The notes under the pieces were generated by a model. The model was given only the letters and a program-made list of their open reading frames with translations, did not search any database and was not told the DNA's origin. A DNA stretch of 64,000 bases from Teratosphaeria epicoccoides (lineage: Eukaryota; Ascomycota; Dothideomycetes; Mycosphaerellales; Teratosphaeriaceae), in NCBI GenBank assembly GCA_021401465.1, contig JADDMT010000009.1:124001-188000 (forward strand), given 5' to 3'. Position numbers and translations under genes: made by a program. Position 1 is the first letter of the stretch; each line of letters begins with the position of its first letter. Below, piece by piece: positions 20,148 through 31,290 of the stretch.

Positions 20148-23100
20148 TCATTGGGTTCGGCTAATCTCTGCTCGGCGGTCCATGTGTGTGGCCTGCGTTT
20201 CGAGAGCCTTTGCCATCACGTGGGTCACTGAGAGTGCGTCAGCAGTCCTTCGAAGCTCAGCAGGTTGATGATCACAAGACTCACCAGGCCAGATGACGGC
20301 CTTCTCCAACATCAACGCGACCACCCTGTTAAGCTTGCTGCCGTATCCACAAGCATGCAGGTTCACCCCGTGCGCCATCCCATTGGCCACTTGTATACCA
20401 GCGTGGATGTTCTGCAGGTCCATGGCCAGCAGATTCTCTTGCTGGAAGCGCTTGGCCTCCAAGCTCTCACATATCTGCTCGATCTTGCGGAGAAGCTCAA
20501 CGTCCTCGGTCTCAAGCAACATGATAGCAGGGACCTGCGTGAAGTCGATGTTGTCTCTGCCCAGTACACCCAGGTAGCGGCCTACACGCTCCTGCACGGT
20601 GCAAGCCCATTCGCCTAGGACTTGTGTGCAGTCGAAGAAGCACATGGCTGACTGTATTGGCAGCTCGTGTGCCGCCATGTCAGTGTAGGTCAGGTTGTAG
20701 CTGCTGGCGATCGTCAAAGAGTCGGCGGCATAGAACGCCGCCTTCCGGAGATGGCGTTCGCGACGGGACGATGCTTGATCGGTCACCTGGGCCTGCACGG
20801 CTCGTCGGTGCACCCCATTTGATGAGCCTTTGGCTGCGCCATTCACGCCTCTCACATTCACCTGCTCGCTTTCCGCATGCTGCACAATCTCAGTGCCTCT
20901 GGCCAACTCGTCTGCCATGTTGTCGAAATCTCTTCGCCAAAAGGCCTCCTTGGCTCTTCCAAGATTCACGAAGAGTCTCACGAATGCAAGATCCAGAAGC
21001 GGGATGCTGTCGGCAGAGAGCGGACCGAAGCCGAAGGGGTTTGGCCGCTCCAATTTGTGATGATCGGTTGCTTTCCAAGCCGCTTGCCACGCATTCAGTG
21101 CTGGCTCGATGTGTGAGAACATCGACTCGGTCTCTTGTGTGGTCCATTCCCTGCCTTGGTGCCGGCTCCTCGTCTCCCAGATATAATTGTGCAACGCATT
21201 GATGAGGACAAGACACGAGAAAGTGCTCGGCTTGAGACCCGCATCTGCCGAGCCATCGCCAGCTTGTAATGCGCCAAGAGGATTATTGCCAGTATGCGAT
21301 CTGGAGGACTGCTGTCTCTTCTGCCGTTGCTTGGCGGTCAGGAGAGTACTGAGCGCATCTGCAAACGGCACCGACCTGGCTTGAGCTGCAGCGAGACCTC
21401 CTCTGCCTTGCCACTCTTCCGCGGTTTCGGCGTTCCAAAGTTCCTCGTCGCAAGGCAAATCCAGCAGTATCTCAGAGTTCATGATCGTTGGCGGCTGGTT
21501 ATATGCCGTGGTCAACAAACTCGAGATGATGAAAATAGCGAACAGTGTACGCTTGCGCTCTTCGGCCTCCTTCCACTGCAGCCATTGCGCTTGAACTTCC
21601 GTGATGTTGTGAAGCGACTGGGCCTGATCATTGACAGGGCTGCCATTCGTGTCTTTCATTTCTACATCCGCGGAGGCTCTGTTGGTCCCTGTGCCATTCT
21701 GCTCTTGCTCCGAGGGCTCGTTTGGCGGCAGGGCCAGGTCTGCGGCTCTAGCTAAGCTCACAAGGGCAGCACAATGGTTGCTAGCGATGTCTGCTGAGAG
21801 CTTGTCGCCGCATTGATGCCCATAGATGACGTTCAACAACATGGCCTGTACAAGCCAGAGCGGCGTTTGATGCGCTTGCGCAACCTGACTTCCATTCATG
21901 GCCATGGACATGTCAACCTTGCGGCGTTCTTCCAAGTAAATGCCGATCATTTTCTTAGCGGCTTCAAACAGCTCCTTTGATGCTGGATGATCGTACTCGT
22001 ACAACGCACCAATAGCTGCCATCGCCAGGATGAGACAGCCTGCACCTCCTGTGATGCTCTTCTCATCCAAGCGTACTGGGCCTGGTTTTGTGGTCCAAGA
22101 CAAATCGAGACCATCGAAAGATAGTGTTGGTAAGTGGGCAACAGGCATGTGTGGAAGCGCATATTGCATGAAGGCATCCACGTACCTCCGAAGGTCGGCT
22201 GTGCAAGGGAGGTTCGGCCCTGACAGAGGATTGCGGCCAGCTCCAGGAGAGAGCGGAGAGCTGACTGATGGTTGTGAGAATTTTCGATACGTAGCGCCAA
22301 AGACGGAGGGTTGGGTCAAGCTCGCCAGCAATGCTTGTCGCGTTGCATCTGTGATGGAGTCGGTCGACATTGATGTGACGGAGCCTTGCCGGGCACTGCC
22401 ATTATTGGAAGAGGAAGACAAGTTTGGACTGTCTGAGCTGAAATTCGACAAGGACGGAGCAATGAAATTGTGATGCTGGTTCTGCATCTGACCTTGATGC
22501 ATCATATCCATAGCGACATGCTGCTGAGACTGGTGCTGCTGCACCGGCTTTTGGAACTGCACATTATGTTGATTCATGATACCATTATCGAAGAATCCTT
22601 CATTGTTAGCCGTTGGGTCGTGATTTGGAGAGAGTGTAGGATGCGACTGCGCCATGTTTGGCAGACCGGCGCCAAGAGTATCAAGTTGGAACGGACTTCC
22701 GTTGGATATGGGCTGTTGTGCAGAAAGGTCTTGCTGAGGCCATTGCATGTGGTTACCCGGCATGGGAATCGCTGCCTGACTCCCAGCTAGACTCTCGCTA
22801 TAGTCATTGGGACTGTCTCCACTGCTCACTCGGGATGGTGAGGATTCATCAATCGCATTTTCATTGTTCTCGTGTCCATTTTGCATTGAAATGTTCCAGC
22901 TGCGCATCCACCCAAAGTCCTCCCCTTCGGGTATCATTGGATGCTGGCTGGTGAAAGCCTCAAAGTTGGGAAATTGCGAGACAGCAGTCTGCGGTGCTGC
23001 ATCACCAAAGTGCAACTGTGCCGGATTGACCGTCGTACCAGGACTGAAAAGCTGATCAAGATCGAATCCGGCTTGCTGTGCAAAGCTGCCGAACGGCGGT

Positions 23101-23902
23101 GCCGTCCGCAAGGAATTGGTCGGGTCCATGTTATTCACGTTTGATAGGTCTAGTTTGGAGAGTCCATTTGGATGCCTGTGGTGTCCAAGATGATTCGGTA
23201 TGACGCGGTAGTCGAAATTTATGGAGCCGTCAAGCCCTGTCATGCCCATTGTATGCCCCTGGCTGATGCCGAGAGCATTCATACGATTAATACCCATATT
23301 CGCATTGTCCATTAACCCCAAGGAAGACAGATCGATATGAGCAATGGTATTCCTCCTCGATGTTGGAGGCTGACCTCCAGGGCCTACTGGGCCGCCTAAA
23401 CCAGCACTGGCAGTGGAATTCTTTCGCACCCTGCCTCCGGACGCCGAAGCACCGCCCACACTTTCGCGACGCCCGCTTCTTGGCCTTGACGAAGTCGTCG
23501 TTGTCATGTGAAGCTTCTGCTGGTGGCGGAGAAGTAGATCTCGCCGTGCAAAGCATCTTGTACACTCAGGACATTCAAATGGCTTCTCTTTGGTATGTGA
23601 TCGCTCATGTCTCTTCAAATGCTCCAGGCGCGCGAAAGACCGACCACAGGTTCCACACACATGTGGCCTGGGCTTGTCGGTCTTTGGTGGAGGAAATTGA
23701 CCATTCGCACTCCCATTCTGCGCGGCATTGGCTTTCCCGTTAGCTTGGGATCGACCTGGAGGAATGCGACATTAGCACGTATTCACGCTGCGTGGTTGTG
23801 TAGCCAGAACACACCGTTTGATGATACATCTTTGCTGTCACTGGACTGGTTGCCCGGAGATTCTGTTTCCGGCTCTTGTTTCGTGACTACTTCGGGTTGC
23901 AT
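20148..23902 (-). CDS. C2H2 plus fungal-specific TF domain regulator (AmdX/Adr1-like)
   Basis: Exons 23815..23902, 20285..23755 and 20148..20227 give 1212 residues. Intron 1 (59 nt, GCTAATG branch) supplies the ATG and N terminus (MQPEVVTKQEPETESPGN). Intron 2 (57 nt, GTGAGT...CTCTCAG, GCTGACG branch) is a multiple of three, so its retention keeps the frame. Two fingers at about 63-112 (CGTCGRSFARLEHLKRHERSH and CPECTRCFARRDLLLRHQQKLH) resemble the Adr1/AmdX/Msn2 class that binds CCCCT-like sites. A Gln/Asn-rich middle follows, then the fungal_trans-type helical region from about residue 560 (LRRYVDAFMQYALPHMPVAH). AmdX regulates acetamide use in Aspergillus; the target here is unknown. Confidence 0.82.
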
Positions 23903-26900
23903 GCTCTTGTCGGACGAAAGACGGCGGGGTCGGGATTATTGGCGATACAGGTTCGTATCAAGGGGAGGAGACGAGAGGTCGCGGATGAGTTAGGTTGGTT
24001 GCTGTGAAGCGCGCATAGGGCGTTCCTGTCTCGGTGGCTATGTGGAGGTAAGACACAATGCTCGTAGGCAATGCCTCACTCTGTCCCAAGGATCACGAGG
24101 CCGCTGCTCCCAAGCTCTTGAATTTGTCCAATGACAAACCTTGGTCGGGCAATTCGGGCCAGGCAGGTCCTTGCGATCCGCGTTTCAATGATTAGATCTA
24201 ACTTGATGCTGAATTGTTTGGAAAACGCCGACAAGTCCAGTCTTTCTGAAAGCAAGTGTTCTGCCGTACAAGATGCGGTGTGTAGTGACGGCGGTGGTGT
24301 ATGGACATCCAGCACGAAAACTGCTGGTAAGAACGACTTTCGTCAGCTGGCTTTCGACGGTCGAGCTAATGTGATAGAGTTGTGTAATACCGGCGCAACT
24401 GGCTCAGGGTCGAGGCACGAATCGAGAGCAGATCAAGCGCTTCTTCGTAAGCTCCAAACTTTAGCGGCCGCGATAGTAGCTAGTCAACGCTTAACGATGC
24501 ACCTTCGTTAAGGACGGCCGAGTGTGCCGCCACCGTACGCGGCTGACCTGCGAGGCTGCGATCCTGAGCGTAAGGATGCAACAATAATGCCCGAAAGGTT
24601 GGCAGTGACCTTGGGGTAAAATCTGGGGTCTGGAGAAGGTGTGGCAGGGCGAGAGTAGGGCAGGGAAGGATCCTCGCGCGTTGTCGACAGGGCTCCCGAG
24701 CTCGGGATATCGCATTTAATCAATGCTTGGACGGGCCCAGCGTTATGAGGCAAGCTGTTGCGTTGTTGCCACGATCCCGTGCAGACATGGCGGAATGGGG
24801 TGGATGATTTCCAAAGCCTTCTGTCTCTCTGCGTACAGAGCCCCCCCAAAAGGAACACGTGAAGCACTGCTTGCGCCCAGATGCCGTTCTCGCCTCGCTC
24901 GGTCCTTTCCGCGCGCTGATTAGCCAGTCTGACCGGATGCTGCTGCATGAATTTATGCACGGCAGCAGACCCTGACGTGGACGCTGGGCCTAGCTCATGA
25001 GCTCGACTTCCCTGGAAGATTGGACGAGCCTGCAAGCCTGTGGCACGCGTCCGGGGTGCTTTGATTGCTCTTCCATGGCGCTGCAAGGAACTCGTTTCGA
25101 TCTCAAGGCGCGTGGGATCATGCTTTCGCGTATACTTCATCTATCATCAAGCTCGCCAATGCATCTCATTGTGGATGAGTGCTCCAGCACGAGCCGAAGC
25201 TAATCATCGTGTTGGAGCGCAATGACCATTTTTGCGGGAACGCGTGGAGCAGCGTTACATGGTCGCACTAGCCGCTTCCGAGACGAGAAGTCCGAAGATG
25301 ATGCTGTCGTGGACGAGCAAAGCTTGAGTCCGCCGCCAAATCATGTGGTCTACTTGTCATGCTGTGGCGAAGGGTAATTTGGCCACGAGTCAGCGTCGAG
25401 TTGCGCACCTGATCCTTCCAGGGCATCGCGACATCGTTCAAAGCTCGGAGAACGGAAGAACGGGTATCAAGGATGTGGAGAAGTAGAGATCCGCCAAGTG
25501 CGGCCAAGCTTATCCGCCCTCCACAATGACCTGCTTGGTCAACCGTTCCGTCCGGCAGCCAGCGCATGAAATTGGTGGATCGCACTCGTGATCTTGCAAG
25601 CCACCAAGAAACTGTGCATCCGTGAGAACCGTCGTGGCGCCTGCACTGGTATGATCGATCAAAACCGCTGTAGGCGATCGTCATCAGGCAGCGAAAGCAC
25701 GAGATTGCTTGTGATTCTGCCCCGGACGAGCCAGCTGCTTCTTCAGCTCATAGCAAATCTCATCACGGATGCTTGGTTGATACTTTCCTTGCAATGACTG
25801 GCGCGGTCTCGCTCTCAAAGCTGTAGAAGCTTTGCCTGGTGCCTCTGCGCTTCTGCACAGCTGCACGGGCACCCGCAGATCTGGAGTTTTCCATGATCAC
25901 TAGTCCACGAAAGGCAAGAATGGCAAGAACGGGCTGCCGTGGTCTGAACACATGTAACGATTGGCGTCGCGTGCGCAGCGGCTGCATATTAGCATTACAC
26001 AGTTTAGTGAGCATGGATCGTCGCTTAGTAGTTTTGGCAATGGAACCAATGACAATGAGCCATTTTCCGGTGACCAGGTGGTAGAAGACGTAGCCGCGAG
26101 AAAGCCAAAACACGCGCTTAGAGACTTTGTATGGAAAACTTTGAATCCGCTGCTATTGACGCCGGAGACGTTCTATCCATTGGCCAGAAGAATATACATA
26201 ATGCATCCGCGACAGCGTTCTCAACCCTACAGCCGGACTGATTTGCAGCTCGAGCATCCGCTTTAGGGGTGCGCTGCAAATATGGACCGGGGCCTGGGTG
26301 CGGACTGGGAGACCCACCCCTAACTTCTTGATCTTCGAGCCATGCCCCGTCCGCATTATCCTGTCTGCTGCCGAAGGGATTGCCGCGATCAAGAAGGGGC
26401 GAGCGGACGAGGCGAGAATGGAGGCCATTGAATCTCGCCGAAGCAGGGCAAGTGGAGCGGCAGCATCAGAAGTCAGGAGAGTAGCCGCATCCTTGCCTTG
26501 AGCCGAGCCAGAGCGCTGTGCCGACGTCTCAGCCACATGCGCTACCAGTGTTGGTGATACAGAAATAAGTGTGGCATCTGCGCCGAAGGACTGCGACCCG
26601 CAGCGGTACAATAATCAAATTATTGGAAGAAGTCTGTACCGTCACTGGGTTCCATCTGTAATCGATCAGTCATTCGACGGGTTGACACGATTGATCGAAC
26701 GATGATGCCGTCGACTGCTGAAATGTTGATCCCGTTGCCAAGCGCCTGTAATTCACTTGACGGAGCGGTTGACCAATACCCCAATTCGGTCAGACTCAAG
26801 ACATGTTTGAACATCACAATGAATCGAGGTCATCACGGGAATCCTGGCAAAGGATCTGAACTCAGTATGAACGGACGCCACCTGCCTGATTCGAAAGCTA

Positions 26901-27594
26901 GCTTATTATGTGCCCCACTATTAGGTTGATCGCAACAAGGCCTTGGTAGGGCTTGCCAAGGCCAAAGGCCACGAGGGCATCTGCAGACTGCAGCAAGTGC
27001 AGAAATAATAATGTCATAGTCCCAACGCACACTCGACCTGCATGCCCAGCCGCCGCCGAGCACGTCAGAACCAAAAAGGCAATGAATGCTACGGAAGCCG
27101 CCCGAGTTCGGAAGTCGTCCGTGTCGTCTGTCGGTGCACCACACAATGCCGACGTAAGACTTGGCTGTGGACCAAGCGGCTTACTCTCGGCCAAACTTGT
27201 CACGGACGAACAACTCGCCTCCAGAGTCCTTCATGGAGGTTGAGCCTTACGTGAATGGGGCCGAGCGCTTCTCGCTGCCGATGCTCGTCGCAGAGAGAGC
27301 TCGGTCGGCATTTGCCAGTCGAAATACGAGAATGCGCGATGCGTCACGCGCGGATGACTTTTCGCATCATCGTTGCATAATTCCATCGCTCTTGATGCGA
27401 CGACCAGCGGCATGAGCACCGCGTCAGCTGTGCACTGTCGTTCCCTCCGTGAGCGTCGGGACGACCTGAGATGCCTAGGCGAATCCTCAGGCAAATCCAT
27501 CTCCGGCAGCTACCATCATCACATCTACTTCCTCACCGGTTACCTCACCGGGTACCGTGAAGAGGTTGGATACAGCAAAGCATTCCCTGCGCAT
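23903..27594. other. Gene-poor stretch of 3.7 kb
   Basis: All frames here are short or composition-driven. The longest (24508..25140 minus, 210 codons; 26153..26611 minus, 152 codons) show no motif or credible splicing. A small hairpin with 8-bp arms CTTAACGA/TCGTTAAG lies at about 24489-24511. A minus-strand frame at 26898..27203 has two hydrophobic segments but no start context. I cannot recognise a transposon or relic. It may hold regulatory DNA for the large regulator, which starts at 23902, or a non-coding RNA. Confidence 0.4.
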
Positions 27595-28207
27595 TCACTT
27601 CTTGCCCCTTTTCTTCTTCCTGTCCCCGCCGGACTGAGCTTTCGATTCAGAGACGACGGTTTCTGCTTCGGTTGCCAGAGCAGCCGCAACTGCAGCAGTC
27701 GTCGTCGTCGTCTGCTCGGTGATAATTGGCATTTCTGTGGCTGCTTCGGTCACTGTGTTGTCAAACGTCAGAACATGGACAGCCAATCGCGAGCGAAGCA
27801 CCGCACCATCTGCTTTTTGTGGTAGAGCTGCCATGTGTCTTCCCAATCTTCCCAACCCAGCGATCAGCCTTCCAATGTCTGCTGCCCGGTCTGTTCTGAA
27901 CTTCAAAACCACGCCAGACTCGTGATCGTATGTCTTAAGCACGAGAGCTGCCTTTGGGATCTTAGACGCAGAAGCGTCGCCCTTCCCTTCACCATCGCCA
28001 CCTGCGTCCATTTTCCGCTGGGCCACGCGTTGGTATTTGGGAGAGTTCAAGTTGGGGATTTTGTATTTCGTCGTGATACGTGTCTGGCGTCAATGTCAGT
28101 GCGTGCATTGTCGGATTGCCATCCTACCCACGCACTGTCGTCGGCCGCGCCTGGAGTAGAAGCGCAGACTGTTTCTGCCACTCCTCGCTTGTACTTAGAT
28201 ACACCAT
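27595..28207 (-). CDS. SRP21: Signal recognition particle SRP9/SRP21 subunit
   Basis: Exon 1 (28136..28207) and exon 2 (27595..28083) join across a 52-nt intron (CACTGAC branch) with phase 0, giving 186 residues. The start MVYLSTSEEWQKQSALLLQA and the junction ARPTT/TRITTKYKIPN match fungal SRP9-21 proteins, followed by ALVLKTYDHESGVVLKFRTD and AADIGRLIAGLGRLGRHMAA. The C-terminal tail is Ala/Thr/Glu-rich and ends in a basic KKKRGKK, also typical. The protein is part of the SRP Alu-domain equivalent that slows translation during ER targeting. The gene is divergent from the DUF1308 gene, 304 bp away. Confidence 0.88.
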
Positions 28208-28511
28208 GTTGTCGATATCAAGAATTGCTCTCGGTGGTAACTTCAGTGGTGATTGCACATTATCCCACTAGAGTCAGACCCACACGCAACGCTATAGCAT
28301 GAGTCAGGTCTGCGAAAGTTTCTCGAACTGCTGAAAGACCAACACGAATCTTCAAATGGCGCTCTGGCAGTGTAACGACGCTCGTTGACCCAACCCTACC
28401 TTATCTTTCCCAATCTTCCGACACACTGCAAGATTGACAGGTCAATCGCAGGTCAATCGCCGTGGTCCTCAACAGCTTGATTACCAGGCGTCTGTAGTCC
28501 ATCCGGTCAAC
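28208..28511. promoter_or_regulatory. Shared divergent promoter of SRP21 and DUF1308 genes
   Basis: The two start codons are 304 bp apart on opposite strands, so both promoters lie here. No particular motif is claimed. Confidence 0.5.
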
Positions 28512-30116
28512 ATGGCACGGGGCGAATGGACAAAGACCGACCAGACCGAGGAGGATGATCAGGAGCAATTGTCCGTCGTGCTGGACGACCTGATAGCTCG
28601 AGCCAACGCCATCTTACGCGAGATCGACGCTCTCTGCGCCCATCTGAAGCGCCTGCGCCAAGATGGCAAAGTCGATCTCGCCTCCTATCGCAGTAATGTG
28701 AAATCCGAGCTCAATATGTTGACTCGACTGCAGAGTCAACCTGTATGCGAGGCTCAGTCCAGGTCACACGTTGCAAAGTCATCGAATCTGCCCTTTCTCG
28801 AACGAGTCTGGATCACGGTCAAAAAGTCGACAGGCGTCGTCTCACTGGCCAAGCGAATATATCCAAACTCGGAAGTGAAATCACTTTCTCAAAATATGCG
28901 TCGAATCAACATGTCACGGACGGATCACGACACCAGCGGCCTGGGGAAAGGAATCATCGTTGACGCTGTTCTTGACGAAGGCAAGACATGGGTCAAAGTC
29001 TCACTCATTACCAATCAAAGGATATTGTTCGATTTAGCGAAGCAAGGATGGATCTCTGACGGGTCAGATTCTGAATCTGACAGGACCGATGATGATGACG
29101 ATGATGATGGATCTGGCTCTCACTGCAATTCCACTCATGAGCTACCCCTCGTGAGGACAGCGAGGGCGCTGGCGAGTGCTGCTAGGTGTTTCCGCGTGCG
29201 GACCAGGATACCGCAAGCAGTTTTGATGTTGCCGAGGGTCAAGGAGGGCGAGACGGCTGAAATTGACGGCATACTGCGAACATGCCGTGCTGCCGGTGCC
29301 AATCTAGTGTGCGGTGACGACGGTAGTCCGGCACCAGCTATTGAGGATGTGTTGTCATCCATTGCCCCTGATCCGCTGGACTCGCTCTCGCGGACTCTAA
29401 ATATTGACTGCACAGTCCTGCTCGCCATAGTATCGGACTTCTCCCACGGCAAAGTCACAGAACAGCCATGGTTCCATTCTGGACTGCGTCTTCAGGTCGA
29501 ACTTGAAGACAAGGAAAATCTGCTGCCGTCAACATTGTACCCGATCCTGGTCGGTCATCCACTGGTGTGCACCAAAGAGGCCGCCAAACGAATGCGCGAG
29601 ATCGTGGACACCATCGGCACACAGTCAGAGAAAGCACGCACAGCCATATTATTTGGCGATGGCTACCCGATAGCGCAATCCGAGCTCGTGCAAGGAATGC
29701 AAAGCTGGTCAGCATACGACGTTCCGTCAGGTTTTAACTTGCCTATCAAGATAGTAGACAAGAACGAGGACGATTGCCTCGCGACGCTGCCGCCGCGAGT
29801 CGTAAGCGCATCGAAGGGCATCACAGGATTCTCTCCGATCAACAATTCTGTCTTCTTGTACGGCTGGGCTTCCGGATGCACGACTGTCACTAGCAATCGA
29901 TCAGCAGTCACACAGCTGCACACACATCTTGAGCAACTTGAAGATCTAGAGGACGACGTCTGGCCGAGTTTGTGGCTATGTCCGACAGCAAGATCCCTTG
30001 TCGGGAAAGAGAAGCGAGGCATCAAGAAAGGCGGCGAGGGTGCGCAAATGGGTCAGGGCGCGCTGGAGACCGGCGGTGAGGCCGCAGGTCGCAGTGCAAA
30101 TGGTCATGCTGAATGA
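28512..30116 (+). CDS. DUF1308 (C7orf25/UPF0415-like) protein
   Basis: One exon encodes 534 residues. The first ATG in frame (MARGEWTKTDQTEED) is used because the longer frame begins at a TTG. An N-terminal helical part (DLIARANAILREIDALCAHL) precedes the conserved block GVVSLAKRIYP and KGIIVDAVLDEGKTWVKVSL, then TNQRILFDLAKQGW. An acidic linker (RTDDDDDDDGSGS) follows. The C-terminal region includes LNIDCTVLLAIVSDFSHGK and RTAILFGDGYPIAQSELVQG, matching DUF1308 proteins in fungi and animals. The function of the family is poorly known and I assign none. Confidence 0.8.
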   Translation: MARGEWTKTDQTEEDDQEQLSVVLDDLIARANAILREIDALCAHLKRLRQDGKVDLASYRSNVKSELNMLTRLQSQPVCEAQSRSHVAKSSNLPFLERVWITVKKSTGVVSLAKRIYPNSEVKSLSQNMRRINMSRTDHDTSGLGKGIIVDAVLDEGKTWVKVSLITNQRILFDLAKQGWISDGSDSESDRTDDDDDDDGSGSHCNSTHELPLVRTARALASAARCFRVRTRIPQAVLMLPRVKEGETAEIDGILRTCRAAGANLVCGDDGSPAPAIEDVLSSIAPDPLDSLSRTLNIDCTVLLAIVSDFSHGKVTEQPWFHSGLRLQVELEDKENLLPSTLYPILVGHPLVCTKEAAKRMREIVDTIGTQSEKARTAILFGDGYPIAQSELVQGMQSWSAYDVPSGFNLPIKIVDKNEDDCLATLPPRVVSASKGITGFSPINNSVFLYGWASGCTTVTSNRSAVTQLHTHLEQLEDLEDDVWPSLWLCPTARSLVGKEKRGIKKGGEGAQMGQGALETGGEAAGRSANGHAE

Positions 30117-30476
30117 GAATCATAGGAGCGTGCGCGATTATCCTAGTTGAGCGTGACGCGAGAGCTGGAGCGCCACATCGTAGAGCCTGAACCATCGGTC
30201 ATAACCCATATCTGAGGATTCGCACTGTGATGACGGCGTCGTCAGGCTGCTCGGCTCAAGTAATGGCGGCTTTGCAAGGCTTGTGATAAGGACTTCTTGA
30301 AGTCTAATCCATGCATGTGCCTTCCGAATGCAGTCAGGTCATAAGTCCGGGGTAGCATGTGAAATTTCGGGGCGCAGTCTCTTGTACCGGTGTAGTCAGG
30401 CATCATTGACTCACCTTGCATGGATGATGGTGTCACACGTGCTGTCTGCTGCGCAACACTTCAAGTGCCGCGAAAA

Positions 30477-30498
30477 TGCTTACGCCATGGCGTAAGCA
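30477..30498. repeat. 22-bp perfect palindrome
   Basis: Each half is TGCTTACGCCA read inward, with no mismatch and no spacer. It sits 355 bp upstream of the Pmp3-like gene. A perfect palindrome of this length is unlikely by chance in 64 kb. It could be a dimeric regulator site or a hairpin at a transcript end. Confidence 0.9.
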
Positions 30499-30585
30499 AG
30501 CGTTTTTGACCGGGATAGCCTCGTCGCCTTCGTGGCCTGGCGTGGGAGTGCGGACAAGGCCCTCATGTCACAAGCCGACAGCCTT

Positions 30586-30600
30586 GGGGGGGTGGGGGGG
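30586..30600 (+). repeat. G-rich tract (G7 T G7)
   Basis: Two runs of seven G separated by one T lie about 250 bp upstream of the Pmp3-like start. The tract could form a G-quadruplex or be simple sequence. Confidence 0.8.
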
Positions 30601-30852
30601 ACAAGCGGGCGCGGCTGCTCTTCGCATGCTCACGAGGACTGTGCATCGCCCTCACCGGACGTGTGAGAGGTGCCGAAGTGAAGTTCATAAAAGTGGCAGT
30701 TGCGCCTCACCTATGCCACCCTACCCCTGTCACAGAACCCAGCGACATGTAGCAGGAAACATACCGACAGGACAAGAAGCGACGGTCGAGCCAATTCATC
30801 ACCAAAACTAACGGCCTAAGAACCCATCCAAGCACCCCCCCCCCTCAAAAAA

Positions 30853-31290
30853 ATGACACTGGTAAAATCCACTCCCATCGCGCTCAAAAATCGCGACCTC
30901 ACTGACACCCGGAAACCCACCCAGGGCGGTCTAGCCCTCGGCTTCATCGCCATCTTTCTCCCGCCTCTCGCGGTCCTCGTCCGCGCCGGCTGCGGCGCGT
31001 ACTTCCTGCTCTCCATCCTGCTCCTCTTCCTCGGCTGGATCCCCGCGGTCCTCTTCGCGTGGTTCGTGATCATCGAGAAGCCGTCGATGCGGCAGCGTCG
31101 TCGCATGCGGAAGGAGGTGCGGCAGTTTGAGAGGTCTCGGGCCCGGAGTGTGGGGAGTCCGGGGAGGGGCGTGGGTTATGCGGATGGTGGTGGGGGGGAG
31201 AGGGAGAGGTCGCGGACGAGGACGCCGTCGATGACGGATTGGGAGAGGAGGAGTTGGACGAGTAAGGGGGCGCGTTCTTCAAGGTGGTGA
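30853..31290 (+). CDS. Pmp3/RCI2-type small membrane protein with long C-terminal tail
   Basis: The 145-residue product begins with about 25 polar residues, then two transmembrane segments with the UPF0057 signature (GLALGFIAIFLPPLAVLVRA and GAYFLLSILLLFLGWIPAVL, followed by FAWFVI). Pmp3 proteolipids of about 55 residues sit in the plasma membrane and affect ion homeostasis. This version adds a tail of about 65 residues rich in Arg, Ser and Gly (RQRRRMRKEVRQFERSRARS), as in the longer Sna-type fungal members. The tail is probably cytosolic and disordered. The ATG follows a run of ten C and an A-rich stretch. Low-complexity sequence downstream makes the exact C terminus less certain. Confidence 0.82.
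   Translation: MTLVKSTPIALKNRDLTDTRKPTQGGLALGFIAIFLPPLAVLVRAGCGAYFLLSILLLFLGWIPAVLFAWFVIIEKPSMRQRRRMRKEVRQFERSRARSVGSPGRGVGYADGGGGERERSRTRTPSMTDWERRSWTSKGARSSRW

Larger units (their letters stand above)
30117..30852. other. Intergenic with palindrome and G-rich tract
   Basis: No gene is supported. The stretch holds a 22-bp perfect palindrome (30477..30498) and a G-rich tract (30586..30600), listed separately, and ends with a run of ten C and an A-rich leader directly before the Pmp3-like ATG. Confidence 0.5.

Noticed and set aside
24508..25140. 210-codon minus-strand open frame
   Set aside because: No motif, no recognised family and Arg/Ser/Pro/Thr-biased text; probably chance in GC-rich DNA.
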